DNA of 64,000 bases, taken from NCBI RefSeq assembly GCF_003265705.1, contig NW_020312785.1, positions 25,494,561 to 25,558,560 of the forward strand. Reading direction: 5' to 3'. A program made the position numbers and the translations under genes. The stretch is from Callorhinus ursinus. Lineage: Eukaryota > Chordata > Mammalia > Carnivora > Otariidae. The notes beneath the pieces were generated by a model. The model did no database searches. It saw only the letters and a program-made list of their open reading frames with translations, and was not told the DNA's origin. This document shows, in pieces, positions 11,725 through 23,344 of the stretch (positions are counted from its first letter, which is position 1; every line of letters begins with the position of its first letter).

Positions 11725-12093
11725 GGAATACTACTCAAGCATAAAAAGGGATGAAATATTGCCATTTGCAACAACATGAATGTAGAGGGTATAATGCTAA
11801 GTGAAATAAGTCAGAAAAAGACAAATACCATATGACTTCATTCATATGTGGCATTTAACAAACAAAACAAACAAAGAAAAAAGAGCGAAACAAAAAAATA
11901 ACAAACTCTTAAAGATAGAGAACAGACAAATGGTTTGGTGAGGTGAGTCGGGGAAGGGGTGAAATAGGTGAAGGAGATTAAGAGCACACATATTATGATT
12001 AGCACTGAATAATGTATAGAATTGTGAATTGTACACCTGAAACTAATATAACACTACATTAATTATACTGGAAATGAATAAAATAAAATAAAT
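11330..12093 (+). mobile_element. LINE-1 3' end, plus strand
   Basis: A 5'-truncated L1 covers the end of ORF2 and the 3' UTR. Typical segments are 'CACTGTTGGTGGGAATGCAAA' (11439), 'CACTGGGTATTTACCCAAAG' (11541), 'GAATGGATAAAGAAGATGTGG' (11667) and 'GTACACCTGAAACTAATATAAC' (12031), with an A-rich tail at about 12077-12093. A (CA)n tract is at 11691-11722. Frameshifts interrupt ORF2. Confidence 0.88.
11691..11722. repeat. (CA)n microsatellite inside L1
   Basis: About 16 CA units replace the short ACACA stretch that L1 usually carries after 'GATGTGGTA'. It is likely an expansion within the element. Confidence 0.95.
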
Positions 12094-12129
12094 ACTTTAC
12101 CATACAACTAATCAAATAAATGGAAAATA

Positions 12130-12600
12130 GTATAATAGTTTTTAAAAGCACATACGATATGCCATTGTGAGGACCCAGAAAAATTGAATGAGAGCAGAGT
12201 CAGACATACAAACATTTTAGATATCTGAATTACTAAACTCAGACTATACAGTAATTATGTGTAAAAGACTTAAAAATAAAATAAAAGTAAAACATTAGTA
12301 AAGGCAAGAAACTTTAAAAATAAACAAAATTTTAGATAAACCCAAATGAGATCTACTGAAATGAAAGACATTTCTGAATAAGTTATCCAGAATTTTATAC
12401 TGAAAGATAAAGAAATGGGAAATGCAGAACAGTTAATATAAGTTTCCAGAAGTAGGGGAGAAAGAAGAAAAATGAAGAATTCAATATTAAAGGCACCTGA
12501 GAGCAACCAAAAGCAGTAAGAAACTGGGGAAACCTCAACCCATAAACAAAAAAACCAAAATACCTTGGATGGTGTTAATACATTTATTTGGTTTTTACCT
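12130..12600 (+). mobile_element. Old L1 fragment, 5'/ORF1-side, plus strand
   Basis: Segments such as 'AGACATACAAACATTTTAG', 'CTGAATTACTAAACTCAGACTAT' in shortened form, and 'AATAAGTTATCCAGAATTTTA' resemble the 5' UTR and start of ORF1 of old L1M elements. Similarity is patchy, so the edges and subfamily are uncertain. Confidence 0.45.
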
Positions 12601-12642
12601 CATGGAAACGATTTAGCTTGAGGCATATTAAAATAAAATTTA

Positions 12643-12837
12643 GGGCGCCTGGGTGGCTCAGTTGGTTGAGCGACTGCCTTCGGCTCAGGTCATGATCCAG
12701 GAGTCCCGGGGTCGAGTCCCGCATCGGGCTCCCTACTCGGCGGGGAGTCTGCTTCTCCCTCTGACCCTCCCCCCTCTCATGCTCTCTCTCTCTCTCTCAA
12801 ATAAATAAAAAATCTTTAAAAAAAATTAAAAAAAAAT
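12643..12837 (+). mobile_element. CAN SINE (SINEC), plus strand
   Basis: Well-preserved head GGGCGCCTGGGTGGCTCAG, then a body with the variant 'GATCCAGGAGTCCCGGGG' and 'CTGACCCTCC', shared with the copies at 24814 and 40768. It has a (TC)n tract and an AATAAA-containing tail. The target-site duplication AAATAAAATTTA is exact on both sides, though A-rich. Confidence 0.95.
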
Positions 12838-13479
12838 AAATAAAATTTAATAGAAAGAAGCAGTCTTATTCATGTGGGAAATCAGAAGTCAGAATTTCAG
12901 GCTTTCAGAACAGTTAGAAAAGAAAAAGGAGGGAGTATTCTATCAGAGAGGGAACCAAAGAGTTGCTCTTCCAAATCTGTGTGCAAATGCCCCTCAGTTT
13001 GACCTGCATAGAAGTACTCTGAGAATTCCCCCTCAGGGGAAAAGGAACAGAGGGATAGTTTATAACCTGATTTTAGCTGCTTAACATTGGAAACCCAGAT
13101 TTAGAGTTAAATTCTTGAGAAGTTAGAGGTAAATGTCTGCCTTAATCATTCCTAAATGTGTGGCACTGGATATGGCACATCTTAGGAGTAAGAACCATAT
13201 CCTAAGACTAAGGTTTTCATCCTAAAAATATGGGCAAAATCAAAATCTACTCTCCCCACAACTTAAAATCAAGCTTCTATGAGGTCAAGGTTTTCTGCAA
13301 GTAATTTATTGTGACACAACATTCTATAGAGAAAGTTAGTAGAATCCAGATTCTCCACATATATCATCCACAAAGCAATATACAATAAAAAGTTACTAGA
13401 AATTTATTTTATATATCTATATATATGAAAAAATAACCTATAGTAAATGGAAGGGAAAAGCCAGTAGAAACAGTCTAAT
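12838..13479. other. Unassigned AT-rich DNA
   Basis: No recognised gene. A 70-codon frame at 12872-13084 has no domain. It may be decayed L1 internal sequence linking 12130-12600 with 13480-14370. Confidence 0.4.
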
Positions 13480-14370
13480 GGATAATCCAAATGGTAGAAT
13501 TAGCAGACACAAACTTTAAAGTATTATAACAAATATATTAAAGAATCTATAGGAAACCGTAAAAGATATTGAGGAAGGAATTAGGAAAATTTGAGAGATA
13601 TAAAATATCTTAAAATAAACCAAGTGAAATATCTTAAAACTAAAAATTACAATTTGAAATTAAACATTAATTGAATGAGATTAACAGTATTGGTAACAAC
13701 AGGCGAAAAGATTAGTGAACTTGGAAATAAGTCAATGTAAATTATCCAAACCAAAAAGACTGAAAAAAATGGACAAAGCATCAATAATCCGTGGATATAA
13801 AGTAAGCCAACAAATGTGTAATCGGAATCCCAGAAGGAAGGGAGAAATAAAATAAGACTGAAAAAATTCAGAGATATTGGCTGAAAAATCTTCCAAATTA
13901 TATTAAAAATATCAAACAGATCCAAGAGCCTCAGCAAACTCTAAGTAGAGTGAATATAGAGAAAACCAGACCAAGGTATGCTAAAAATCAATAATAAAGA
14001 GGAAATCCTAAAAATGCCAAATAACAAGATACACTGCATACCAGGAAATAATAAGAATGACAGTTAATTTCCCACTGAGGCCAGAAGAAAATGAAACTGT
14101 TATCCTATAATTTTATATCTAGCAAAAATATCTTTCCAAATGATTTTTAAAATTTTCACTTAAAATTTGAGAGAAAATTTTGCCAGAGAAAAAAGAATAC
14201 ACTAAAAAAACACTAAAAGCAGGTATTTTTTAGGCTAAGTGAAATTTTGTTGGACAGAAGTCTACAAAATCTATATCTACAGAAATGATTATGAAGAATG
14301 CCAACAATGGTAAAAATGTATAAATATAATAGACTCTTCCTTCTTTTCTTATATATTTAAAGTTTACTGT
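13480..14370 (+). mobile_element. L1/HAL1 ORF1-like fragment, plus strand
   Basis: Ordered similarity to the ORF1 part of old L1M or HAL1 elements. Examples are 'GAAAAGATTAGTGAACTTGG' (13704), 'AATCGGAATCCCAGAAGGA' (13819), 'GGCTGAAAAATCTTCCAAATT' in part (13880), and 'TTTTATATCTAGCAAAAATATC' in part (14110). Stops and frameshifts remove the coding frame. The minus-strand 96-codon frame here is a shadow. Confidence 0.6.
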
Positions 14371-17300
14371 AAATTATTCTACTAAAAGCAAACTAACAAA
14401 ACAAAGATTGTGAAAGTATTATGTGACTTGAAATTTTGCTCATATATAGCGGTAATACATACATAATAAAGTAATTTGAAGTTTGATATTTATATCATAA
14501 GAAAGGAAGATGGCAGCCTTCATTTATGGTCACAGAGTCTGTAGTTAAATTCTGTCTCCTTCGGCAGTTCTGAAGCTGTGAGTTTCATTAATTTTCTTCA
14601 CGATCAAGGTGTTAGGGAACACTTTGGAGTCATTTAGGTGGGGCTCTATTTGCCAATCCTGTGGCAAATTGAAAGTGGCTTCAAGCTGCATTCACTAGGG
14701 CAATCCTCATCTTCTAATAATTGAACAAATAACTCTGCTGAGCTGCAAAAAAACCTGATGACAAATCTAATCTTTTCTAACAGCCTGTGTCCATGTGATT
14801 ATTCAAAGGCATTACTCAACAATTTAGCTGCTAGTGTACAAATTAGAAGATACAAAGGTATAGTCTGCCATATTTAGGTCTGTTCAAATGTCAAGCAAAT
14901 GAGTGTACAGACCATGCCTTTAGAAAACATGCAACAGATCTTTTACATTCTTAAGCTTGTTTCATCATTGCATTCTCATCCTTTGTCATTTCTTTGAAAG
15001 CTGAGAACACGTTTGTCTTTTTAGCCACTACACTGGAGCAATACAATAAATGTCTTCTCATTTAAAGAATGAATAAATTAATGTTCACTTGTCCCAGGGG
15101 ATTATTGGAAATTTCCAAAATTTAAATGAGATAAGCATCCTGGATGACTTAGAGGAATGTAAAGCAGCATCCTCATATACATTTAAATTTAATTCTAATT
15201 GTGATTTTTGGGGGCAGAAATTTTTTTATTTCTTTAAAAAGTCACATAAAGATAATTAAGTCACAATACTTCCTCAAGGGAGTTAAGATTATTTTAAAAA
15301 CAATTGCTTAGCATATTTTTTTATACTTGATACAATTTATATTCTCATAAAAGCTCTATGACTCCTTTTGTCATGACATACTGTTCTCCACATCATTCTC
15401 CTACTTCTCTCATGTTCATTTCTTGTTTTTAATGGATCACATAGAAAGTAGAAAGATTCCAGTTGTAAATTGAACAAATTAGTGAAGTTAGCAAATCCAC
15501 ACTGAAGGAATGATTAACCTAGTTCTCACACCCACAACAGTTTGGTTTCCACTTATCTAACTTATTTGGGGAATTCAACTCTTTACTCTCAATAGGATAA
15601 CTGACAAAACATCAGGCAGTTAAAGCTTGGGAGGTGAGCAGTGGGAGGAGGAGAGGAGAAAGTGAGTAGAGAATAAAGAAGTGTTTGATGTTTGTTTATT
15701 AGCAAAACAAAAGGATGGTATAATAGACTTGCCCATTTTCCAATCATGCGCTATCAATAGTTCCTTAGTATTTATTTTCTTGAAATTCTTGTCCTTTCCA
15801 AACATTGTCACTTTTTTTGATGAATGTGAGTTGATTTGCAAATAAGTAAAATTCAATTGCATGAACTCTCAGGATAAAATAGTGAGAAAATGCGTTCAAA
15901 TCTTGTCATCGCTCATAAAGCCTTCAAACTCAGAGGTTTCATTTGCCACGAAAGGAGGAAATGAATGTAATTGCTTTTCAACAGAGAAACAAAATGCTTC
16001 CTTTCTAGGACATTTCAGTTTGTTGGAAGGCAGTGGGGAGAGGTGGTACCATTGCTAAATTGCTAACTACCATTAGGAAGTTTTCCTAGGGTTAAGAGTA
16101 TAATAAGTCAGTCAACAAACAGTATGTGTGGCGAGTTACCCACCAGTACTAAAGTCAATGTGCCTCCTAGGTTTAATGTTGCATTAACTTCATTTTGCAT
16201 TAACTTCAAATCCATTATTGAGTTATGGGTCCACAAATATCCCGTTTTTGCCAGCATTTATTTGTAAGATTCTTTTGATTGCATTGAATTTCCTATGCTG
16301 CCTCCCAGTAATGACATGTTTCAGCTGTGAGAACTTATTAGGAAATACATGATGCTTGCAGTTTTGAAGAAGTTGATTCCCCCCTGTGGAATAATCTCCA
16401 TTCTAATTTGACAGTAAAATTCCCATAAATTATTTCAATCTCATTTTAGACCGGGATATATTTCATTGATTGGTAATAGCCTTAAATTACTTTTTATTGT
16501 GATTGTAATGTTTTCTTGTCAAATAGTAGGAAACAGTAAATTACAGAGTAATTTAACAGGTGGAAATATACACAAGCAAAAACAGAAACAAAGATAAACC
16601 ATTAGAACAAATTGCAGTCTGCACATACCTAATCACTTCTTTCATGTCTGTGGCTTAAGAAAAAAGTTCTTTCTTCCACAAAGTTTAATGAATCTAAAAT
16701 CCTGAGCTAGTATGCAAAATAAAACCTGTATATTTGGGAACCATGGAATCATAAAATTAGAATGCAACAAAGTATACTTAATGCCATTTATATGGGGATG
16801 AGAATGCTTTAATTTTAATACCAGAAACTCCATATTGAAGGACCACTGCTAAGCTATATTCCTCAGCCTTAAATGAGCTTTTCCACCACAAGTGATGTCA
16901 TCACTCTCAATGAAAGAGAAGTGGGTTGCATATAAGAAGTATAATTGCACTGAGAGTATTGTAAGCATTGGGCTTTCGTGGAATTTGTGTGCACACTTCA
17001 GATGGGAGCCCTCAGGGATTTCAAATGGTGTCTAATCGGAAGTGAAAATTTATGAAAATCAGTTTCTTTCATAGGAAAGCTGAATCTGCAAAACCTTCTA
17101 GTTATCTCAGTGGCACTTTTATTTAATCTAACATGAGTACTCCATTTCCAAAGCTAAATCAGATCCACTTTGCTGTCCTTAGAAGATACTGTCTTTTCCA
17201 GAATCCACTGACATAATTAAAGGAGGACATCATTTTGGAGATTTTCAACAACCATTTAGTCATGGACTTGTCTGTTGGAAATTTTGAAATTATTAAAATT

Positions 17301-17634
17301 TACTAAATTGATTAAAGAAATTGGCAGTAGTGGTTCTTGCATAACCAAAGCACCAAAGAAATGCAAAAACTCAAAACAATGATATGCCAATAGTAAATTA
17401 CGTCTTATTTTGAAAAATGTTGACATGTTTGTATGTATATGGAAGTGTGGGAATATGGGTATGTGATTGGGTCTTTGTATTTCTATATCTTAAAAAGTAA
17501 AATTTAAATTCCTTAACTAAATTCAGTATTACGCTTTAACCACTGGAATAATATGTAATATATTGCCATTAAGTTAAATTGAAACAAAAATACTATATGA
17601 TTTTTTTTTCAAGGAGGTAATAAATATGGTAGAA
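14371..17634. other. Unassigned DNA, repeat-poor
   Basis: About 3.2 kb with no gene and no repeat recognised. The patch at 14560-14790 is GC-richer and complex, and includes an inverted repeat ATTTGCCA-N6-TGGCAAAT at 14648-14669. A small tandem duplication of TTGCATTAACTTCATT lies at about 16179-16210. Short open frames at 15620-16058 have no domain. Confidence 0.5.
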
Positions 17635-17880
17635 ATAACATGAGTTTATGAGCCAAAAAGGCCTAGACTTGATCCCTGGTTCTTGTATATACTTTTTATA
17701 TAATTTGTTCATGGAATCCTTTTCTACATAAATTTAAAGTGGGTAGGATAGGGTCTATTTTGAGTTATGGCATGAAGATTAAATATAATATTTACAGTTG
17801 CCTTTAAATCTTTCCTGAAGTAATGTCATAAACTGTTTAGCATAGACTAAATGCTCAACAAATTTTAACTAAATTTTAAA
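17635..17880 (+). mobile_element. MIR SINE, plus strand
   Basis: Decayed MIR order is visible: 'AGGCCTAGACTTGATCCCTGG' in the tRNA-proximal part, 'GAAGATTAAATATAATATT' (consensus GAGGATTAAATGAGATAAT), and 'TAAATGCTCAACAAAT' (consensus TAAGTGCTCAATAAAT). The middle core is poorly preserved. Confidence 0.6.
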
Positions 17881-19969
17881 TTCAATTTCACTGAATCTAA
17901 GCTATTAGTTTTTAAGACACAATGTTATATCCCACTAAAAAAGTACAAATAAACAATGACACTAATATTTTAAAACAGTCCAATATGACATGTTTTAGTC
18001 TCATTAGTGTCTATTCGCTTTGAAAGGTCTTCTTTCTCTCCTTAAAGGCTTGAAATTTCTTATGCTATCAATTTCATTTCAATAACAAAATATACATAGT
18101 TTCAACTTTTTGTAAATTCCTCTTTTAGGTCTCATAAACCACTTTGTAGTTGGCTTTTTTTCATTCATATATATACCCTGCTTTTCTGTTCCATGACCGT
18201 ATGCATTCTCAATAACTTTTGTTGTTTCAATGCCAAATCAGTGAATAGTCCTTTTTTTTTCATTTTTAAATAGTTTTTTGAATAATACTTAAATGGAAAT
18301 TACACTCAACACGTGAAATGAAAACAATGCGTATAAGTCAACAGAAATGGTTATAATATGAACTGTTATGACCAAATTGATGCCTGCATTGACAAAGACA
18401 ACTAAGTCATGGCGGCCATCTGGAATAGCAATATACAATAGCAAATATATAATGCTGTTGATTGTAAGTTGCAATTCAATTTTGAAGATGATAAAATGTG
18501 AAGTATTTTGCATCTGAGAACGGATGACATACAGGGTTATTACTGTTCTGGGACATTTAACACCTGTTAAGTTTCTATTATGTTCCATAAACTCTTCTTG
18601 AAACTGTGCTTGGCCTTAAGGATAGATAAAAGAAGAAAACATTTTCTGTGACCTAGAGAGGCCAGTTAAAATGTTATCATGGTGGTAGCAACACATTCTA
18701 ATCTCTTTTTGAGTTCAGGTCTACCTCCAACTTAGTATACCCCCCAGAAAACGGAGTTATCACTGGTTTCTATAATTGAGACTCACGGTTGATTCTGGCT
18801 ACAGCTCTTTAATGGAAGAGTTTTTAAATGGAGTAATCCATTTTAGGTTCTTTTGATCAGTTTCTCTTATGTAGCTGGTATGGTAAAATAGCCCCCCTGA
18901 GAAGAAGCAATCTCGCCCTTAGGATACCTAATCAGAACTGGGTAGAACACAGAGCAGTAAGAGCTTCTACTGATCCAGCGATTCAACTCATATTAACAAC
19001 TCAACTATGGTCATTCACTTTTTTCTTCATTAAAAAATTGATAAATTATTGATTCCCTACTGTATATGAGTCATTATATTATGTATACAAGATAGAGCAC
19101 AATTAGTGAGTTGGAAACAAAATGTGTTTTGAATATAAAATCCTAACTAACAAGGAAAAGTTGAAAATTGCTTAACACATACTCTCCACATATTTGTGGT
19201 GGACTTGTAGCTATGGGTATTTAGGTGAGGATTCAGTAATTTGGTGATTTTTTTTCTCAGAAAAGATTAGTCTAATGGTTAATAATATGCTTTAAGGTAC
19301 TACAGAGTGCATAAATTTATGCATTTAAAACACACATGCATTTCCTATGTTTCATGAAGTTTCAACTGGGTATGATTTTCCTGTGGTTAAATCAGACAAT
19401 AAATATGCAAATATCTAGTAAATCAAGTGATCCTCACCTGCTCATTGATAAAGGTTGTTCAACATAAATAGGCAATAGGTCAAAAGAAATACATTATAGT
19501 GTATGAACTGTAATTCTTAAATGTCCACAAGAGTCATGAAGTAAAAAAATGTCTCAACCATATGGATCTATAAAATATTTGTTAATGAACTACACAGGAG
19601 AGAATAAAGAGTTTATGGAAACAAAATGAAATGTTATTCCACTTAAAAAAGAAAAAAGAAAAAAGAAAAATGAAGGGACAAAATGAAAAGAGCAAATAAC
19701 TATGGGAATATCAACCACAAGAACTAAATGAACATAGTTACCAAACTGCAGTAACTGTGAAAGATCAAAACACAGAAAAGATCATCTCTCCTTTTCAGTA
19801 GTACAGTGATTTTGGTGTTATTTGCCTGCCATATATACTTCTCATTCCATATGAATAGTTTATGCAAAAGTAAAAAGTTTCTTACATATTTATCCATTTC
19901 TATAGCCATCAACAAAGGACAAGTCACACTTACTAGAGAACATATTTATAATTATTAAAATAGAGATCA
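17881..19969. other. Unassigned AT-rich DNA
   Basis: No gene or recognised repeat. A 99-codon minus-strand frame at 18289-18588 has no domain. A/T runs and a GAAAAAA-type purine run at 19650-19672 are present. Confidence 0.5.
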
Positions 19970-20202
19970 TGGGGCGCCTGGGCGGCTCAGTCATTAAGTG
20001 TCTGCCTTCAGGTCAGGTCATGATCTCAGGGTCTTTGGATCGAGCCCCATATCGGGCTCTCTGCTCAGCGGGAAGCCTGCTTCTCCCTCTCCCACTCCGC
20101 CTGCTTGTGTTCCCTCTCTCCCTGTGTCTCTTTCTGTCAAATAAATAAATAAAATCTTTAAAAAAAATAAAATAAATAAAAATAAAAATAAAACAATAAA
20201 AT
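19970..20202 (+). mobile_element. CAN SINE (SINEC), plus strand, long A-rich tail
   Basis: Complete SINE with head GGGGCGCCTGGGCGGCTCAG and an unusually long tail of AAATA/AAAATA units at about 20138-20202. The target-site duplication AAAATAGAGATCA is exact at 19957-19969 and 20203-20215, so the insertion is relatively recent. Confidence 0.97.
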
Positions 20203-20329
20203 AAAATAGAGATCAAATCTATCTTTAGCTTTCAGGATTTTACATTGGGACTTCTATACATAGTATCTGAGAAGACTAACAGTTCTCTGCAAAGCCTCTA
20301 GAAATAAATTTACCTCTTAGAAACAGTTA

Positions 20330-20764
20330 CAGTAGTTCCCTTTTATCTGAGGTTTCACTTTTCATGGCTTCTACTACCTGCTGTCAACTGCCATCTAGAA
20401 GCAGATAATCCTCCTTCTGACATATTGTCAGAAGGCCTAATGCATGTAACAATGCTTACACTATTCACCTCACTTCTCATCCTGTAGGCATTTAATCATC
20501 ACATCATCGCAAGAAGAAAGGTGAGTAAAGTACAATAAGGTATTTCATATAACTCTTATTACAATATATTCTTATAATTGTTCCATTTTATTATTAATTA
20601 TTATTGTTAATCTCTTACTGTGTCTTACTTATCAATTAAGCTTTATCATAGGGATGTATGTCCTGGAAAACACATGGTTTATATAGGGTTTGGAATTACC
20701 TGCAGTTTCAGGCATCCACTGGGGATCCTGGAATGTACCCCGGGCAGATAAGGGGGAACTACTG
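20330..20764 (+). mobile_element. Tigger-type DNA transposon (mariner superfamily), internally deleted
   Basis: The ends are inverted repeats: CAGTAGTTCCCTTTTATCTG at the left, and a right end whose reverse complement begins CAGTAGTTCCCCCTTATCTG. Both ends are flanked by TA (20328-20329 and 20765-20766), the target duplication of the Tc1/mariner class. Internal blocks such as 'TTTATCATAGGGATGTATGT' and 'CAGGCATCCACTGGGGATC' match the 3' part of Tigger1. At 435 bp it lacks the transposase gene, so it is a non-autonomous deletion product. No TTAA or 8-bp duplication is present, which excludes piggyBac and hAT. Confidence 0.9.
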
Positions 20765-20766
20765 TA

Positions 20767-21016
20767 TTTCTCTTTTTACAAAGGCAAGTTTCACTATATT
20801 GAGTTAGAAAAGTCTTGATCTGAACCTCTTGCCAACGTCAGTCAAATGTATTTTTATGGATTGTGGCCACTAATATTTTTTCTCTGACTGCAAAAGTTGA
20901 ACACATTAATTATTAAAGACTGAAAATATTAAAAACACCTGCAAAACATAAAGAGGATACATTTTTAGTGTTGTCTCTGGATATGAGATTACATTTGGCT
21001 TCTGACATGAAACAAA
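20767..21016. other. Unassigned DNA
   Basis: Short stretch between the Tigger element and the next SINE. Nothing is recognised. Confidence 0.5.
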
Positions 21017-21242
21017 ATTTTTTTTTTAAGATTTTGTTTATTTGACAGAGAGAGAAACAGAGTGAGCGAGCGAGCACAAGCAAAGGGAGAAGCGGGGCTC
21101 CCTGCTTAGCAGGGAGCCCGATGCAGGACTTGATCCCAGGACCCTGGGATCATGACCTGAGCTGAAGGCAGATGCTTAGCCCACTGAGCTACCCAGGTGC
21201 CCTTTTCATTCATTCTTTTTTTTTTTTTTTAAGATTTTATGG
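21017..21242 (-). mobile_element. CAN SINE, minus strand, with extra tail segment
   Basis: A complete minus-strand SINE runs from poly(T)/AAGATTTTG at the left to the head CCCAGGTGCCC at about 21202. Between the head and the right target-site copy lies an extra 40 bp, TTCATTCATTC, poly(T) and AAGATTTTAT, which looks like the tail of a second SINE. The duplication CATGAAACAAA is at 21006-21016 and 21243-21253, enclosing both parts. Confidence 0.88.
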
Positions 21243-21253
21243 CATGAAACAAA

Positions 21254-22523
21254 TTATTAAGCAGTGTCATGAAATATGTAAAAGTGAGCACTTCCATTAA
21301 AGTCTAAAGTTCTTTCTTTTATAGAGTTACACTGATCTGGGAGATTATTGGTTCTCAGGATATATGAAAATGCCTTAATTCGCTGGACCACTACATCATT
21401 TATTCCTAGGTGTTTCTCCAACCATCTAGCCCAAAACATTCCTGGAATATAGACATTTACCTTTCTCAAAGTGAATGAGGTTACCTGAAATGGCTTATGC
21501 TTTCACCCTGTTATCACCTGTGCAACTGGAGGAAGCAAAATGACCCGGTTTTTGAGATTTTTAGCAGTAAAACTTGTACCTTAAAAAAGCCTTTTAAATT
21601 GGCAGCATATTGCCTACTACTTTCTTGTTAACTTAATCCCAACACCTATTTGCTCCATAAGTTTTATCTCTTCATTGAGAGCCTTCCCTTTGCTGCCAAA
21701 GTTGGTATCTTTCAGGGCCACATGATGGCATAGCACAGCATGAATGTTTTGGGGTGGTTTTGTTCTGTTGTTTTTAACAAAATTAATGTCACAGAAGAAT
21801 TTTAATTTCAGTGGTTTATAGCAAAATTCCAAATGCTTTTTAATGGTAGCAGTTTTGCTACCATTTTGGCTTAGAACTTTATTTATTGCGCTTTAATGAC
21901 TGAGTTCTCACTGAGATTAGATTTAGTTCTTTGATTTAACACAGAATAAAGTTCCTAACACAACCAACTATAATGTAGGAGATAATATCTTTAGCAGGTT
22001 CAACTAATGAAAGCAGATAGAAAGCCAATCTGTAGCCCCAGATACAAATTTGACAATGTCTTTTAAACTTGATTTTTTGTCATAGAAAATTGATATATAA
22101 GAATTAAAAAAACAGAGCTACCGAGGGAACTTCCAGAGGTAAATATCCCCAGGGAAAACTTTTTAAAAATGCTAGATTTAAGTCTATTTGCCCAAATAAG
22201 TACTTTTGAATGATGACAACAAATATAAATATGTTATACTACTTCAAGAATAAACTATAAATCTCTATGCAAAGTAATAAACTTCCAGAAGAAGCTAAAA
22301 AAAATCAAGTGAATATACAGGCATATTAGACAGATTTGAACTGATCATCTGAATATTTCAAAACCATCTTAGGAATCATGTATTCAAATACAAATGCAAA
22401 ATGCCGAAATTCCTTCTTTTGAATCATTTATAAATAAACATTAAGTAAATTCTTCAAATGATAAAGATTTTATGTACTATCTCTTAAAGCATCCCCTACC
22501 TTGCTGAACTACCTTCTCCTTAT
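21254..22523. other. Unassigned AT-rich DNA
   Basis: No gene or recognised repeat. Two minus-strand frames of about 70 codons (21257-21469 and 21617-21832) have no domain. Confidence 0.5.
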
Positions 22524-22588
22524 TATTTCCATGTATTGATCCATGTATTGATCCATGTATTCTATACATGGATCAATACATGGAAATA
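22524..22588. repeat. Fold-back (inverted) repeat, 24-bp perfect arms
   Basis: The left arm at 22524-22547 begins TATTTCCATGTATTGATCC. The right arm at 22565-22588 is its exact reverse complement, with a 17-bp loop. The loop contains another direct copy of part of the arm (TTGATCCATGTATT). The right arm is also the start of the direct repeat listed next. Confidence 0.93.
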
Positions 22589-22739
22589 CATGCCCTGCCT
22601 GAGAAACACTGAATAAGTTAACTCCATCTCTACATAATTATTCTTCATATGGTGTCCTGTATAAGATCAATACATGGAAATACATGCCCTGCCTGAAAAA
22701 CACTGAAAAAGTTAACTCCATCTCTACACGGTTATTCTT
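22571..22739. repeat. Direct repeat of 75 bp, two copies
   Basis: Unit 1 at 22571-22645 and unit 2 at 22665-22739 both begin GATCAATACATGGAAATACA and end near TTATTCTT. They differ at about five positions. A 19-bp spacer separates them. The fold-back arm overlaps the start of unit 1. Confidence 0.92.
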
Positions 22740-23120
22740 TGAATATTTTAAGGCAACTATGATAGCTTTATCATTTCTTTAACCACCTAAAATAGACTTC
22801 AACCATTTATGTACATAAAGTATAGATTATAACTAGCCAAACTAGCCTGGCTCTGAATTATTCTTACTGTCAAATTTCATCTTAAAACAGTCTTAAAAAT
22901 TGAATTAATATTTCATAAGTTGCCCAATTAATGCATAGTCATGGCAAGGCAAAAGTAACTGAATCAATAATTAAGACTTATCCACTTATAACAATATTCT
23001 ACTGAAAAATTGATTTCAAACCATTACATGTGTCTACAATTGTTCAAGAATCTTACATTTATTTTAAGTTTCTCCTTATAAGGAATAGGGAAGAGATTCC
23101 TAATTATCTAAGTACTTTTA
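22740..23120. other. Unassigned AT-rich DNA
   Basis: Nothing recognised. Confidence 0.5.
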
Positions 23121-23315
23121 TTTTAAAGATTTTATTTATTTATTTGACAGAGAGAGAGACAGCAAGAGAGGGAACACAAGCAGGGGGAGTGGGAGAGGGA
23201 GAAGCAGGTTTCCCGTGGAGCAGGGAGTCCGATGCAGGGGGCTCGATCCCAGGACCCTGGGATCAATCCCTGAGCTGAAGGCAGACGCTTAACGACTGAG
23301 CCACCCAGGTGCCCC
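23121..23315 (-). mobile_element. CAN SINE (SINEC), minus strand
   Basis: Complete element with the head CCACCCAGGTGCCCC at the right and AAAGATTTTATTTATT at the left. The flanks CTAAGTACTTTTA and CTAAACATTTTTT are a diverged target duplication. It sits at the 5' edge of the long L2 that follows. Confidence 0.95.
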
Positions 23316-23344
23316 CTAAACATTTTTTAAAAAGTTTTTCTTTT

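Noticed and set aside
22524..22588. Fold-back as a microRNA precursor
   Set aside because: The arms are perfectly complementary for only 24 bp with direct copies in the loop, and the structure is better explained by a rearrangement; no sign of a conserved mature sequence.
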